Assembly (NCBI GenBank): GCA_041392475.1
Contig: JAWKLZ010000003.1
Coordinates: 1,261,501 to 1,325,500 of the forward strand
Direction: 5' to 3'
Length of the DNA: 64,000 nucleotides
From: Chitinophagales bacterium
GTDB lineage: Bacteria; Bacteroidota; Bacteroidia; Chitinophagales; UBA2359
Position 1 is the first letter of the stretch. Each line of letters begins with the position of its first letter. A program made the translations under genes and the position numbers. The notes below the pieces were generated by a model. The model worked only from the letters and a program-made list of their open reading frames with translations, ran no database searches and was not told where the DNA came from. This document shows, one piece after another, positions 15,838 through 24,251 of the stretch.

Positions 15838-17628
15838 CTAATCATCATTCAACTTCAATACCGCCATAAATGCCTTTTGAGGAACTTCAATGTTCCCAAT
15901 TTGGCGCATTTTTTTCTTACCCTTCTTTTGTTTCTCCAGCAGTTTTCGCTTACGAGTAATATCCCCACCATAACACTTTGCAGTCACATCCTTACGCAAA
16001 GCACTGATGGTTTCACGAGCAATCACCTTTGCACCAATTGCAGCTTGAATCGCAATCATAAATTGGTGTCGGGTAAGTAATTCCTTCAATTTGACACACA
16101 GTTTACGTCCCAATTCGTAGGCTTTAGAACGGTGAATCAAAGCTGAAAAAGCATCTACTTTCTCCCCATTCAACAGAATATCCATTTTCACCAAATCAGC
16201 TGGGCGGTAGTCATCCATTTGATAATCAAATGACGCATAGCCGCGAGAAATGGACTTCAATCGGTCATAAAAATCAAAAACGATTTCGGCAAGAGGGAGG
16301 TCAAAACTCAATTCTACCCGAGTTTCGGACAAGTAAATTTGATTCTTCAATTCCCCCCGTTTTTCGATACAAAGCGTCATAATACGCCCAATGTATTCGG
16401 GTTTGGTGATGACCTGAGCAGAAATAAAAGGTTCTTCGATATGATCGACCAGAGTAGGGTCAGGCATGTCGGTTGGATTGTTGATAGGAAATCGCTCACC
16501 CTTCCTGTCTAAATAAAAATAGCTCACGTTTGGAACAGTGGTAATCACTGTCATATCAAACTCTCGCTCCAAGCGTTCTTGCACGATTTCGAGGTGCAAC
16601 ATACCCAAAAAACCACATCTAAAGCCGAATCCCAAAGCCAAGGAAGTTTCAGGCTCATAGACCAAAGAAGCATCATTGAGTTGCAACTTCTCGAGAGAAT
16701 CCCTCAAATCTTCATAGTCTTCGGTATCCATCGGATAAATACCTGCAAATACCATTGGTTTTACATCCTCAAATCCTTGAATAGAAGGGGCAGGGTCATT
16801 TTCGTGGGTAATCGTATCTCCGACCTTGATTTCTCTTGATTCCTTGATTCCTGTAACTATATAGCCAACATCACCTGCCAACAATTCCTTTTTAGGTTCC
16901 AAATCCAAGCGTAAAATTCCTATTTCATTTGCTTCATAAGCCTTACCTGTATTCACAAATTTGACGGAATCGCCTTTCTTTAGCTTTCCGTTCAAGATAC
17001 GGAAATAGGCAATCACTCCCCGATAGGAATTGAACATTGAATCAAAAATCAATGCCTGCAATGGTGCATCAACATCTCCCTTTGGAGGTGGAATCCTATT
17101 GATAATGGCATCAAAAATGGCATGGACATTTTCGCCTGTTTTGGCACTTACAGGAATGATATCCTCCAAATTACAACCAATCAAATCAATAATTTGGTCG
17201 GACACTTCCTCAATCATTGCCCCGGGCATATCGATTTTATTGAGAATCGGAATGATTTCTAAGTCTTGCTCAATGGCCAAATAAAGATTGGAAATAGTTT
17301 GTGCCTGAATCCCTTGTGCGGCATCTACCAACAACAATGCTCCTTCACATGCTGCAATTGCTCTCGACACTTCATAAGAAAAGTCGACGTGACCCGGTGT
17401 GTCAATCAAATTGAATACATAGGGTTGTCCATTATGAATATAATCCATCTGAACAGCATGACTTTTAATCGTGATACCCCGTTCTCGCTCCAAATCCATA
17501 TTGTCAAGGAGTTGGGCTTTCATGTCACGCTGCGCCACAGCGGAGGTAATTTCTATCAACCGATCTGCCAAAGTACTTTTGCCATGGTCAATATGTGCTA
17601 TAATGCTAAAATTTCTAATATGTTTCAT
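15838..17628 (-). CDS. lepA: Elongation factor 4 (back-translocating GTPase)
   Basis: A 596-residue translational GTPase. The G1 loop IAHIDHGKSTLADRL is at residues 9-23, G2 in RERGITIKSH, G3 DTPGHVDF and G4 NKIDMPGA. The LepA-specific C-terminal domain is present, with its Lys/Arg-rich tail (CYGGDITRKRKLLEKQKKGK) and the ending MRQIGNIEVPQKAF. EF-4 acts on stalled or mis-translocated ribosomes and is a core bacterial gene. Length and domain order are normal. A TAnnTTTG-type promoter box lies directly upstream. Confidence 0.97.
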   Translation of the reverse strand: MKHIRNFSIIAHIDHGKSTLADRLIEITSAVAQRDMKAQLLDNMDLERERGITIKSHAVQMDYIHNGQPYVFNLIDTPGHVDFSYEVSRAIAACEGALLLVDAAQGIQAQTISNLYLAIEQDLEIIPILNKIDMPGAMIEEVSDQIIDLIGCNLEDIIPVSAKTGENVHAIFDAIINRIPPPKGDVDAPLQALIFDSMFNSYRGVIAYFRILNGKLKKGDSVKFVNTGKAYEANEIGILRLDLEPKKELLAGDVGYIVTGIKESREIKVGDTITHENDPAPSIQGFEDVKPMVFAGIYPMDTEDYEDLRDSLEKLQLNDASLVYEPETSLALGFGFRCGFLGMLHLEIVQERLEREFDMTVITTVPNVSYFYLDRKGERFPINNPTDMPDPTLVDHIEEPFISAQVITKPEYIGRIMTLCIEKRGELKNQIYLSETRVELSFDLPLAEIVFDFYDRLKSISRGYASFDYQMDDYRPADLVKMDILLNGEKVDAFSALIHRSKAYELGRKLCVKLKELLTRHQFMIAIQAAIGAKVIARETISALRKDVTAKCYGGDITRKRKLLEKQKKGKKKMRQIGNIEVPQKAFMAVLKLNDD

Positions 17629-17636
17629 ACGTTCTG

Positions 17637-17644
17637 CAAAATTA
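17637..17644 (-). promoter_or_regulatory. Putative -7 box of lepA promoter
   Basis: On the minus strand the sequence reads TAATTTTG, matching the Bacteroidota -7 consensus. It is about 9 bases from the lepA start, which would give a very short or nearly leaderless transcript. Confidence 0.35.
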
Positions 17645-17757
17645 CGTAATTTTCGTGTTTTTGTAGGTTTTAGGAGTTTATTTAGTTTTGTAGAAAACAG
17701 GTTTTGTTGGTATTTGATGCAAATTAGTTGAAATTTGGGGTTTTAAATCAAAATAGT

Positions 17758-18561
17758 ATGTTCGTAAAATTCTTACTCATTGCCAGTCTTTTCTTCTTCA
17801 ATTACTGCAACAACCCTTCAACTGAGGCAAATGTTCATTCTACAAAGAACAAACAAGAAGGTATTTTTCCAAACGAAAAAGGAATACTACTACTGCAAAA
17901 GTTACAGGAAAACTATAAGCCTCATCAAGTATTGTCTTATGGTGAATGTAGGGATGTGTTGTTCAAAGAAACGGCACGTTACCAACAAGATAGGCTGGTT
18001 TGTATTTACACAGGCTATGGCATTTGGTTGGATCCGAGACAAGATCCAAGTACCAACGCCTATGAACAGGGTATTAATTGTGAACACACATGGCCGCAAA
18101 GCATGGGTGCAAAAGGACAAGCAAAGAGCGATATGCACCACCTTTTTCCAACGAGAGAAGGTGTAAATGCGGCACGCAGCAACCATCCTTTTGGCGAAAT
18201 TCCTGACGAAGAAACAGATAGATGGTATTTAGTGGATCAAATACAAAATGATATTCCAACCAAAAATATTGACGCATACAGCGAATTGGACAGTGATTCG
18301 GGGTATTTTGAACCCAAAGAAGACGTGAAAGGTGACATTGCGAGGGCGATGTTTTATTTCTACACCATGTATCACGACCAAAGTGGCTTCAATGAGGCAT
18401 TTTTTGAAGGACAAAAAAGTACTTTATTGCAGTGGCACATTGCAGACCCTGTGGATGATTTTGAAGCGCATCGCAATCGATTCATTTCTAAGTATCAAGA
18501 TGGTAAGGTGAATCCATTTATTGAGGATACAACGTTGGTGAGGAGGGTGTTTTTTGATTAA
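17758..18561 (+). CDS. Endonuclease I family nuclease, exported
   Basis: About 267 residues with an N-terminal export signal (MFVKFLLIASLFFFNYCNNP); the Cys at residue 17 could be a lipid anchor, though the lipobox is weak. The rest matches Endonuclease I (PF04231), the EndA/Vvn family of periplasmic or secreted nucleases. NCEHTWPQSMGAKGQAKSD carries the H-W-P-Q-S catalytic motif, MHHLFPTREGVNAARSN holds the metal-binding His and Asn, and a Trp-rich helical end follows. It cleaves DNA and RNA non-specifically, probably for nutrient scavenging or defence against incoming DNA. I chose ATG 17758; the upstream frame lacks a signal peptide. Confidence 0.88.
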   Translation: MFVKFLLIASLFFFNYCNNPSTEANVHSTKNKQEGIFPNEKGILLLQKLQENYKPHQVLSYGECRDVLFKETARYQQDRLVCIYTGYGIWLDPRQDPSTNAYEQGINCEHTWPQSMGAKGQAKSDMHHLFPTREGVNAARSNHPFGEIPDEETDRWYLVDQIQNDIPTKNIDAYSELDSDSGYFEPKEDVKGDIARAMFYFYTMYHDQSGFNEAFFEGQKSTLLQWHIADPVDDFEAHRNRFISKYQDGKVNPFIEDTTLVRRVFFD

Positions 18562-18569
18562 AAAATATT

Positions 18570-18709
18570 GTTCTTTGACAAAATCTGTGATTTGAGACTT
18601 CGGAAGTTTGCCGCTTACAAAATCAAAAAACTATTTCGCTAAAAATTAACCTCTTATAAAATGAAACTTCCGAAGTCTTTATTGCTTCCACAAAAATTGT
18701 CACAGAACC
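18570..18709 (-). mobile_element. MITE-like element, copy B
   Basis: A 140-bp element in the orientation opposite to copies A and C. A perfect 9-bp direct repeat AAAAATATT (18561-18569 and 18710-18718) flanks it. When reversed it is nearly identical to copy C at 45896-46036 (about one mismatch by eye). It holds the internal AGACTTCGGAAGTTT inverted pair. It sits between the nuclease stop and the convergent YjbR gene. Confidence 0.85.
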
Positions 18710-18723
18710 AAAAATATTCATCT

Positions 18724-19122
18724 TTAGTTTTCCTCCTTCAACTTCTTCAACGCTTCCTTATCCACCTTCTTTAATTTCGCCACAATCGAATCATAGGAGT
18801 GGTCAATCAACTTCAAAATCATTTCATCCGACACATCTGATTCTTCAATAGTGACGGTGTTCCAATGGGTTTTGTTCATGTGGTAGCCTGCCTTAATACC
18901 CTCATACTCATCCCTCAACTCCAATGCCCAATCAGGGACGCACTTCAGATTCATGGTAGCAGGTACAGCATCCAAAGCCAGGAGTGCGTACATTTTGTTC
19001 ATGACTTTAAATACCAGTACTCCTTCTCCAAAAGGCATTGCCTCAGTTGTTCCTTTTTTTGATAGGCAGTAATTCCTTGCTTGTTCGACATTCATTGGAA
19101 TTGATTTTGAGTTAGATATCAT
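18724..19122 (-). CDS. MmcQ/YjbR family protein
   Basis: A 132-residue protein of the MmcQ/YjbR family (PF04237), small cytosolic proteins with a CyaY-like fold reported to bind DNA. Typical features: MNVEQARNYCLSKKGTTEAM at the N-terminus, the FPFG-like 'PFGEGVLVFKVMNKMYALL', CVPDWALELRDEYEGI, and HMNKTHWNTVTIEE with the conserved HW/NKxHW block, then helices to the end (SYDSIVAKLKKVDKEALK). The start at 19122 or the internal ATG at 19095 are both possible. It lies downstream of rplS but is separated from it by a strong terminator. Function is not established. Confidence 0.9.
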   Translation of the reverse strand: MISNSKSIPMNVEQARNYCLSKKGTTEAMPFGEGVLVFKVMNKMYALLALDAVPATMNLKCVPDWALELRDEYEGIKAGYHMNKTHWNTVTIEESDVSDEMILKLIDHSYDSIVAKLKKVDKEALKKLKEEN

Positions 19123-19141
19123 TCAAAATTTTTTAAACAGC

Positions 19142-19176
19142 AAAAGCCCTCAGTTTTTTAGTCACTGAGGGCTTTT
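19142..19176 (-). terminator. Terminator of rplS
   Basis: Perfect stem AAAAGCCCTCAG (19142-19153) with CTGAGGGCTTTT (19165-19176); the flanking A and T runs let it work on both strands. It separates rplS from the YjbR gene. Confidence 0.85.
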
Positions 19177-19230
19177 GTGTAAAAAAATAATAACAAACCT
19201 TTTCCACAATGGATTTTCGGTGTTGTTCGA

Positions 19231-19593
19231 TTATTTTTTAACGTATCTTTTTTCTTGAATACGTGCTTTCTTACCTGTCAATTCACGTAAGTAAAACAAT
19301 CGTGCTCGGCGAACTTTACCAAACTTGTTCACTTCAATTTTTTCGATGTTAGGCGAATAAATAGGGAAAATACGCTCTACACCTATGCCGCTAGATATTT
19401 TTCTGACAGTGAATGTACGTTTGGGGTTGCTTTTGCCTCCTCTTATTTGTATGACATTGCCTCTAAAAGGCTGAACTCTTACTTTCTCACCTTCTCTAAT
19501 GCGATAGTAAACTGTTACATTGTCTCCTGCACTAAATTCGGGAATGGTGGACTTGTCAATCAATTCGTCCTCTATGGTTCTTAAAATATCCAT
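19231..19593 (-). CDS. rplS: 50S ribosomal protein L19
   Basis: A 120-residue L19, which sits at the 30S-50S interface of the ribosome. Signature blocks are EFSAGDNVTVYYRIREGEK, FRGNVIQIRGGKSNPKRTFT, TVRKISSGIGVERIFPIYSP and KFGKVRRARLFYLRELTGK. Length is normal. In many bacteria rplS follows rimM and trmD; here it stands alone with its own promoter box and terminator. Confidence 0.98.
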   Translation of the reverse strand: MDILRTIEDELIDKSTIPEFSAGDNVTVYYRIREGEKVRVQPFRGNVIQIRGGKSNPKRTFTVRKISSGIGVERIFPIYSPNIEKIEVNKFGKVRRARLFYLRELTGKKARIQEKRYVKK

Positions 19594-19631
19594 TTTTTTA
19601 TCGTTTTAGCCGTTGTTTTCAAATGCGCCTG

Positions 19632-19639
19632 CAAAAGTA
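19632..19639 (-). promoter_or_regulatory. Putative -7 box of rplS promoter
   Basis: Minus strand reads TACTTTTG followed by CAGG, a good match to the Bacteroidota TAnnTTTG box, about 40 bases before the rplS start. Confidence 0.5.
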
Positions 19640-19725
19640 CAAAAAAAATGATTAGTAGGTCGAATACTTTACAAATTCGATGCACTATTTTAACGGTTTC
19701 ATTAGTGCTATCCTTTTTTCTTATC

Positions 19726-19733
19726 TATATTTG
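19726..19733 (+). promoter_or_regulatory. Putative -7 box of psd promoter
   Basis: TATATTTG, 26 bases before the psd start, fits TAnnTTTG. It is preceded by a T-rich stretch without a clear -33 TTTG. Confidence 0.45.
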
Positions 19734-19758
19734 CCCTTTACTTAATTAAACAAGCACT

Positions 19759-20430
19759 ATGAAATACAAACTTCATCGAGAAGGACGATATATTTTAATC
19801 GGTTGGGCAATTGGATTGTTACTTCTCAACATTCTACTTCAATATGCCTTTTCAATTCCTGATTGGATTACAACGAGTGTTTTGATTTTCTCTATTGTAC
19901 TCTATTTAGGTATGTTGTCTTTTTTTCGTATTCCGCAGTTAGTCATGGAGTATTTCGACAATGCTTTGGTGATTGCGCCTGCTGAAGGCAAAATTGTGGT
20001 CATTGAAGAAGTAGAAGAGAAAGAATACTTCAAAGACCGTCGTATTCAAGTATCCATCTTTATGTCACCTGCTAATGTGCATGTCAATCGCAGTCCCATC
20101 AGTGGCACAGTGAAATATACCAAATACCATCCTGGTGCGTATTTAGTAGCTTGGCATCCTAAATCTTCTGAACTCAACGAGCGTTTTACCAGTGTTATCG
20201 AATCGGCTGATTCTGAAATCGAAGTATTGGTGCGTCAAATTGCAGGTAAATTGGCTCGAAAAATTTCCAACTATCTAACAGAAGGTACTGATATTGAGCA
20301 AGGTGAAGAATTGGGGTTCATTAAGTTTGGTTCACGAGTAGATATATTTTTGCCTTTGGATGCAGAGATTAAAGTGAGCTTGAACCAAAAAGTAAAGGGA
20401 GGGGAAACGGTGATTGCAGAATTGAAGTAA
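19759..20430 (+). CDS. psd: Phosphatidylserine decarboxylase (short, archaeal-type)
   Basis: A 223-residue enzyme converting phosphatidylserine to phosphatidylethanolamine, the main membrane lipid. An N-terminal membrane segment pair (GWAIGLLLLNILLQYAFSIP, then TTSVLIFSIVLYLGMLSFF) is followed by conserved blocks FMSPANVHVNRSPISGTV and YHPGAYLVAWHPKSSELNER. The processing motif is FGSRVDIFLP; self-cleavage at its Gly-Ser gives the pyruvoyl cofactor (known for the family). The short form of about 220 residues is usual in Bacteroidota. It is followed by trmB on the same strand after 99 bases. Confidence 0.93.
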   Translation: MKYKLHREGRYILIGWAIGLLLLNILLQYAFSIPDWITTSVLIFSIVLYLGMLSFFRIPQLVMEYFDNALVIAPAEGKIVVIEEVEEKEYFKDRRIQVSIFMSPANVHVNRSPISGTVKYTKYHPGAYLVAWHPKSSELNERFTSVIESADSEIEVLVRQIAGKLARKISNYLTEGTDIEQGEELGFIKFGSRVDIFLPLDAEIKVSLNQKVKGGETVIAELK

Positions 20431-20529
20431 AAACTGTGAAAACTCAAATACAAACGATAAGCTAAAATACAAAGTCAGCCAAAGTTTGGCGTTGAATTAA
20501 AAACTTGAGCTTGAAGAATTCTATATTTT

Positions 20530-21243
20530 ATGTCAAAAGGAAAACTCGAAAAATTCTCCGAAATTTCGGAAATGCCACATGTATTTCAAAACGTCAATTG
20601 GCGAATTCCTACGCTTCAAAACCACAAAGGCGAGGATGTGTTGATGAAAGGCAAATGGCACAGTGATTTTTTTCAGAACGATAACCCTTTAATTCTGGAA
20701 TTGGCCTGCGGTTATGGTGAATATACTATGGCGATTGCAGCCCGCTATCCTGATTTGAATGTCATTGGGATTGATGTAAAAGGCAATCGAATATGGAGAG
20801 GCGCAAAATATGTATTGGATGAAGGCCTGAAAAATGCAGCTTTTATACGGACACAAATCGAACAACTGACCGATTATTTTGATGCCGAAGAAGTGAGTGA
20901 AATTTGGCTCACCTTTCCCGATCCTCGCAAAGAGCAGCGAAGAGCACACAAACGTCTGACGGCACCTCGATATCTTCACCTTTATCGGCAAATTCTTCAA
21001 AAAGAAGGCTTTGTTCATCTCAAAACCGATAGCACCTTGCTCTACGAATATTCTTTGGAATCTTTAGAGCAAGACAATTGCAAGGTTGTGGCACATCATC
21101 GAGATGTGTATGCTGACAATTTGGCTCAGAATTTGGCTGCCAATGACCGCAATTATCAACTCGCAACAAGCGTGAAAACCCGCTATGAAAAAATTCATTC
21201 CGAGATGGGAGAAACGATTAAGTATGTTCGGTTTCGGGTGTAA
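20530..21243 (+). CDS. trmB: tRNA (guanine-N7-)-methyltransferase
   Basis: A 237-residue SAM-dependent enzyme that methylates G46 in the tRNA variable loop. The SAM-binding motif is LELACGYGEYTMAIAARYPD, followed by VIGIDVKGNRIWRGAKYVL. The TrmB signature is EIWLTFPDPRKEQRRAHKRL, and TDSTLLYEYSLE lies in the C-terminal half. Length and motif order match the Bacteroidota form. Downstream lies a short spacer and the convergent anti-sigma candidate. Confidence 0.95.
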   Translation: MSKGKLEKFSEISEMPHVFQNVNWRIPTLQNHKGEDVLMKGKWHSDFFQNDNPLILELACGYGEYTMAIAARYPDLNVIGIDVKGNRIWRGAKYVLDEGLKNAAFIRTQIEQLTDYFDAEEVSEIWLTFPDPRKEQRRAHKRLTAPRYLHLYRQILQKEGFVHLKTDSTLLYEYSLESLEQDNCKVVAHHRDVYADNLAQNLAANDRNYQLATSVKTRYEKIHSEMGETIKYVRFRV

Positions 21244-21316
21244 ATGGAAGAAAAATTAGAATAAACTTCAAAAGCCTTCAACCTCATATTTTGCCAAAGA
21301 ACTCAACACCGAGCAG

Positions 21317-22261
21317 CTATAATTGTGACAATATTTTTTTCGCCTTTGAGTAGTGAATATTGTGAGTCGCTATTTGCAGCAAATATTCTTTTGTTTTTTC
21401 AGTATTCCCTTGCTTCAAATAAGCCAAAGCCAAATACCAGTTTTTGTCAGCCTCCCCCAATGCCTCAAACAGGCGTATCGCTTTGTCAAATGAATCTCGT
21501 TCTATTTCCTTGTCAGGTTGCTTCAATTCTAAATAGGCAATGCCTGTATATCTTTTCACCTCATTGTCGTCTTGATGTGTGCTCAAATAACTTTCAAAAG
21601 CTTCAATGGCAACGGTGTATTTTCCTTGATTGAAGGCTTGCGCTCCTTTCGACAATACATCTTCTGCGTTTCCTTTGGTACTGAAAGAGGCTTTTTTATC
21701 CACTTCAATGTTGCTGGCATAAAGGACTTCAAGAGAAGGTTGCTTGAAAAAAGGAGAGATAAAAAAGGCTATTGCCAAAACAGCCGCAATCGCCGCAACT
21801 ATCCACAAACGTCTGGAAGTCTCAGAGATAGATTTTGGAAGAGTAGTATTAGTTGATTTTGGAGTGCTGGTAGAAGTTGCTTTATGACTCACCTTCAATG
21901 ACTCACCTTCCAAATCTTTTTTGTACGCTTCACTCAATTCCTTAAAGGTTTTTTCGAGTTCCACTTGTTCTCCCAACAATTGAAGGTAAGTTGTCAAATC
22001 TTCGTAGATGGATTCATCTGCGTATTCCATTAATTCGGCTGCCAAGTCTTTATCCACAACCAACTGCGCTTCAAAAGCCTCCAATTCTGCCCCTTTCAAC
22101 TCGTGATTCAAATATTTACCAATGGTTTCCACCCGTTGGTAATCTGCCACTTCTTCTGCAAAAGTCGCATCCGATTGAAGCCGTTCTTCAAATTGTTGTA
22201 AGACTTCACCTTTCAGGTCTCCTCTCCAATAAGCTGCTATTAACTGTAAAGTATCCATCAT
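21317..22261 (-). CDS. TPR membrane protein, candidate anti-sigma factor
   Basis: A 314-residue protein. Residues 1-125 are acidic and helical with the layout of an N-terminal zinc-finger-like or anti-sigma domain: 'LQLIAAYWRGDLKGEVLQQF' repeated in spirit as 'IGKYLNHELKGAELEAFEAQ'. A single membrane helix follows at about 150-168 (WIVAAIAAVLAIAFFISPFF), and the C-terminal half holds tetratricopeptide-like repeats (GAQAFNQGKYTVAIEAFESY, YLALAYLKQGNTEKTKEYL). It lies directly downstream of an ECF sigma gene on the same strand (115-base gap). Anti-sigma activity is inferred from that context and the two-helix repeats; no cysteine motif is visible. Confidence 0.7.
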   Translation of the reverse strand: MMDTLQLIAAYWRGDLKGEVLQQFEERLQSDATFAEEVADYQRVETIGKYLNHELKGAELEAFEAQLVVDKDLAAELMEYADESIYEDLTTYLQLLGEQVELEKTFKELSEAYKKDLEGESLKVSHKATSTSTPKSTNTTLPKSISETSRRLWIVAAIAAVLAIAFFISPFFKQPSLEVLYASNIEVDKKASFSTKGNAEDVLSKGAQAFNQGKYTVAIEAFESYLSTHQDDNEVKRYTGIAYLELKQPDKEIERDSFDKAIRLFEALGEADKNWYLALAYLKQGNTEKTKEYLLQIATHNIHYSKAKKILSQL

Positions 22262-22376
22262 TGCCTATATTTCTTTTATATTATTCGTTGATTGGTAGTT
22301 AATGGTTAGTAGTAATGATTTTTTAATATATATGATACGTTTAACGTAAATGATTAAGAAAGTTATTCACCAATCA

Positions 22377-22943
22377 CTACAACATTTGTTTCTTCAAGTT
22401 CTTCAAACACCGAACTTTATGTGCTGCCACATAATTGGCACTAATGCCCAATATGGGAGCAATCTCTCGTGGCTTTTGGTTTTTCCAATACGTTAGTTGC
22501 AGAATTTTTTGGCATATTTCACTCAGTCCTTTTAGTTGTTGGAGTAGTTTATTGAGTCTTTTTTGGTCTTGATTGATTTCTTCTTCAATGGTGGGATTAA
22601 AAGAATCTTGGTTGTTATCCTTATATGCCTTCAATTCGCTTTTTATGACACTTTCTTGTTGCCTTCGCTTCAATTCTTTGAACCACAAACTGCGGTAGAA
22701 GGGATACAAAAAGCCGCCAAAGGGTACGGTCAAAATAAATTCTGGTCTTTTGCGAATATACAAAGTGATTGCTTTCAAACTTTCTTGAAAAATATCTAAC
22801 GCATCTTCTACTGTGCCATTGTTTTTTTGTACAAACCCTATACACTCTTTCATAAAATACTGATAGACAGCTTTTATTCCCTCTCGATTGTTCTCCAATA
22901 ATGCTTGAATAAATTGATGGTCGGAATGAGATTTTGATTGCAT
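22377..22943 (-). CDS. ECF-type RNA polymerase sigma factor
   Basis: About 188 residues. The sigma-70 region 2 is visible in FVQKNNGTVEDALDIFQESL and region 4 in LSEICQKILQLTYWKNQKPR then EIAPILGISANYVAAHKVRC, a helix-turn-helix. A charged linker (FNPTIEEEINQDQKRLNKLL) joins the two. I chose ATG 22943; a longer start at 23042 would overlap the divergent gene and adds unlikely residues. It is paired with the TPR membrane protein downstream (likely anti-sigma) and divergent from a small secreted protein gene that may be its target. The inducing signal is unknown. Confidence 0.88.
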   Translation of the reverse strand: MQSKSHSDHQFIQALLENNREGIKAVYQYFMKECIGFVQKNNGTVEDALDIFQESLKAITLYIRKRPEFILTVPFGGFLYPFYRSLWFKELKRRQQESVIKSELKAYKDNNQDSFNPTIEEEINQDQKRLNKLLQQLKGLSEICQKILQLTYWKNQKPREIAPILGISANYVAAHKVRCLKNLKKQML

Positions 22944-23070
22944 AATTGATATTTTTCTTAAAAATAGTTTTTTTTTTGGAATGAGGGTGTCATAAAATTG
23001 AAGTGCGAGGCATATAAGGGTGTTACAACGAAAATGTGACATTATTTTTAATCACTTAAAAAAAATTCAA

Positions 23071-23582
23071 ATGAAAACCTCAAAATTATTAAACATCCTT
23101 ATTTTTAGTTTATTTCTCCTAAGTTCCAACACTTACGCTCAACGCTTTTCCAGAGGAAATCCCTCTAAAGTTGGTACAATCAGCGACGTTAGCCTTCAGG
23201 AAGACACTCCTAGTATTGCGAAACAAAAAAACTCATGGTTGGTCAATGGCCTAAAAATGAGTGAATCAGATCAAGAATCTTTGCTGAAGCTTTTGGAACA
23301 GGCAGATGAGAAGAATTACCGCTTTACCATCAATTCTCGTAACAAACAACAAACTTATGGAAGTTTGGATTTAGGTAGCATCCGAATGACCAAAAAAGGA
23401 AGCTCTAATGGCTTGGAAAGAAGCGCAGGGTTTTCAGTGATTGTATCTGGAAGTGTGATAACGCCGCTTTGATGCCTAATGAAGCTACACTTAACAGTAA
23501 GATTGAAGCAATTATGGGAAAATATGAAGGTGGCGGGAAATTGAAAAAGGTTGAATTTGAAGATGCGTATTGGAGAAATTGA
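23071..23582 (+). pseudogene. Small secreted protein, frameshifted near its 3' end
   Basis: The gene starts with a signal peptide (MKTSKLLNILIFSLFLLSSN, cleavage after TYAQ). The original frame ends after about 133 residues at 23472 with FSVIVSGSVITPL. The frame one base away carries on smoothly as DNAALMPNEATLNSKIEAIM and ends KKVEFEDAYWRN at 23582. One missing base near 23450 would explain this and give a protein of about 170 residues. The product family is not recognised. It is transcribed divergently from the ECF sigma gene. The shift could be a real mutation or a sequencing error; no long homopolymer marks the site. Confidence 0.6.
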
Positions 23583-23668
23583 ATATTGTTTAACAATGAG
23601 GGCGACTTCAATTGCTGAATAAGTATCAGAATCAGTGAATGAAATCGCCCTTATAAATCCCCATCATC

Positions 23669-24226
23669 ATGAAAACCAATCATAAAATTGCTTTAATTAG
23701 TCTTCTCTCCATTCATTTATTCATTATCGTATTGAACAATATTGGAGTAGCGAATTCCTTTACTAAAGATTTGGAATTGCCCCGATATTCTGAAATTATC
23801 TTAGATTTTTTGAAAACCATTTCTCCTGAAAAATCGAATATTGCATTGGAAGCCAGTTCAGTATATTCTATTTATGCAGGAACCAATACTGGGTATGGTT
23901 TTTTTTCTCCAAATGTGCCAACTAAACATTATGTGCATTTTGAATTGACGGATAAGGATGAAGTTTCCTCCGTTCAGTTGCCTGCCATTAGTAGTCAAGA
24001 AGGGATGACTCGGTTCAGTTCAAATGTTTCTTTGTTCAAACAGAATGAAGTCTTGCAAGATTTACAAGCGAGGTGCTGGGGACTGCGAATGTTGGAATTA
24101 AATCCTGAAAGCAAACAAGTTAAGGTAATGATGAGTGCCTATGTGATTCCTTCTATGGAGGCTTACCGAAAGGGAGAAAGACCAAGTTTGGAATCTACTG
24201 GGTTATATGAATTTGAATTGAATTAA
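23669..24226 (+). CDS. Membrane-anchored hypothetical protein, partner of HTTM gene
   Basis: A 185-residue protein with one N-terminal hydrophobic segment (IALISLLSIHLFIIVLNNIG) that could be a signal anchor; the rest is predicted extracytoplasmic. The block SIYAGTNTGYGFFSPNVP is of a kind seen in small proteins encoded next to HTTM-domain genes in Bacteroidota (recollection, not checked). The HTTM gene starts 26 bases downstream, so the two are probably one operon. No function can be named. Confidence 0.7.
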   Translation: MKTNHKIALISLLSIHLFIIVLNNIGVANSFTKDLELPRYSEIILDFLKTISPEKSNIALEASSVYSIYAGTNTGYGFFSPNVPTKHYVHFELTDKDEVSSVQLPAISSQEGMTRFSSNVSLFKQNEVLQDLQARCWGLRMLELNPESKQVKVMMSAYVIPSMEAYRKGERPSLESTGLYEFELN

Positions 24227-24251
24227 TATCCACATTAAATTAAATACTCCT

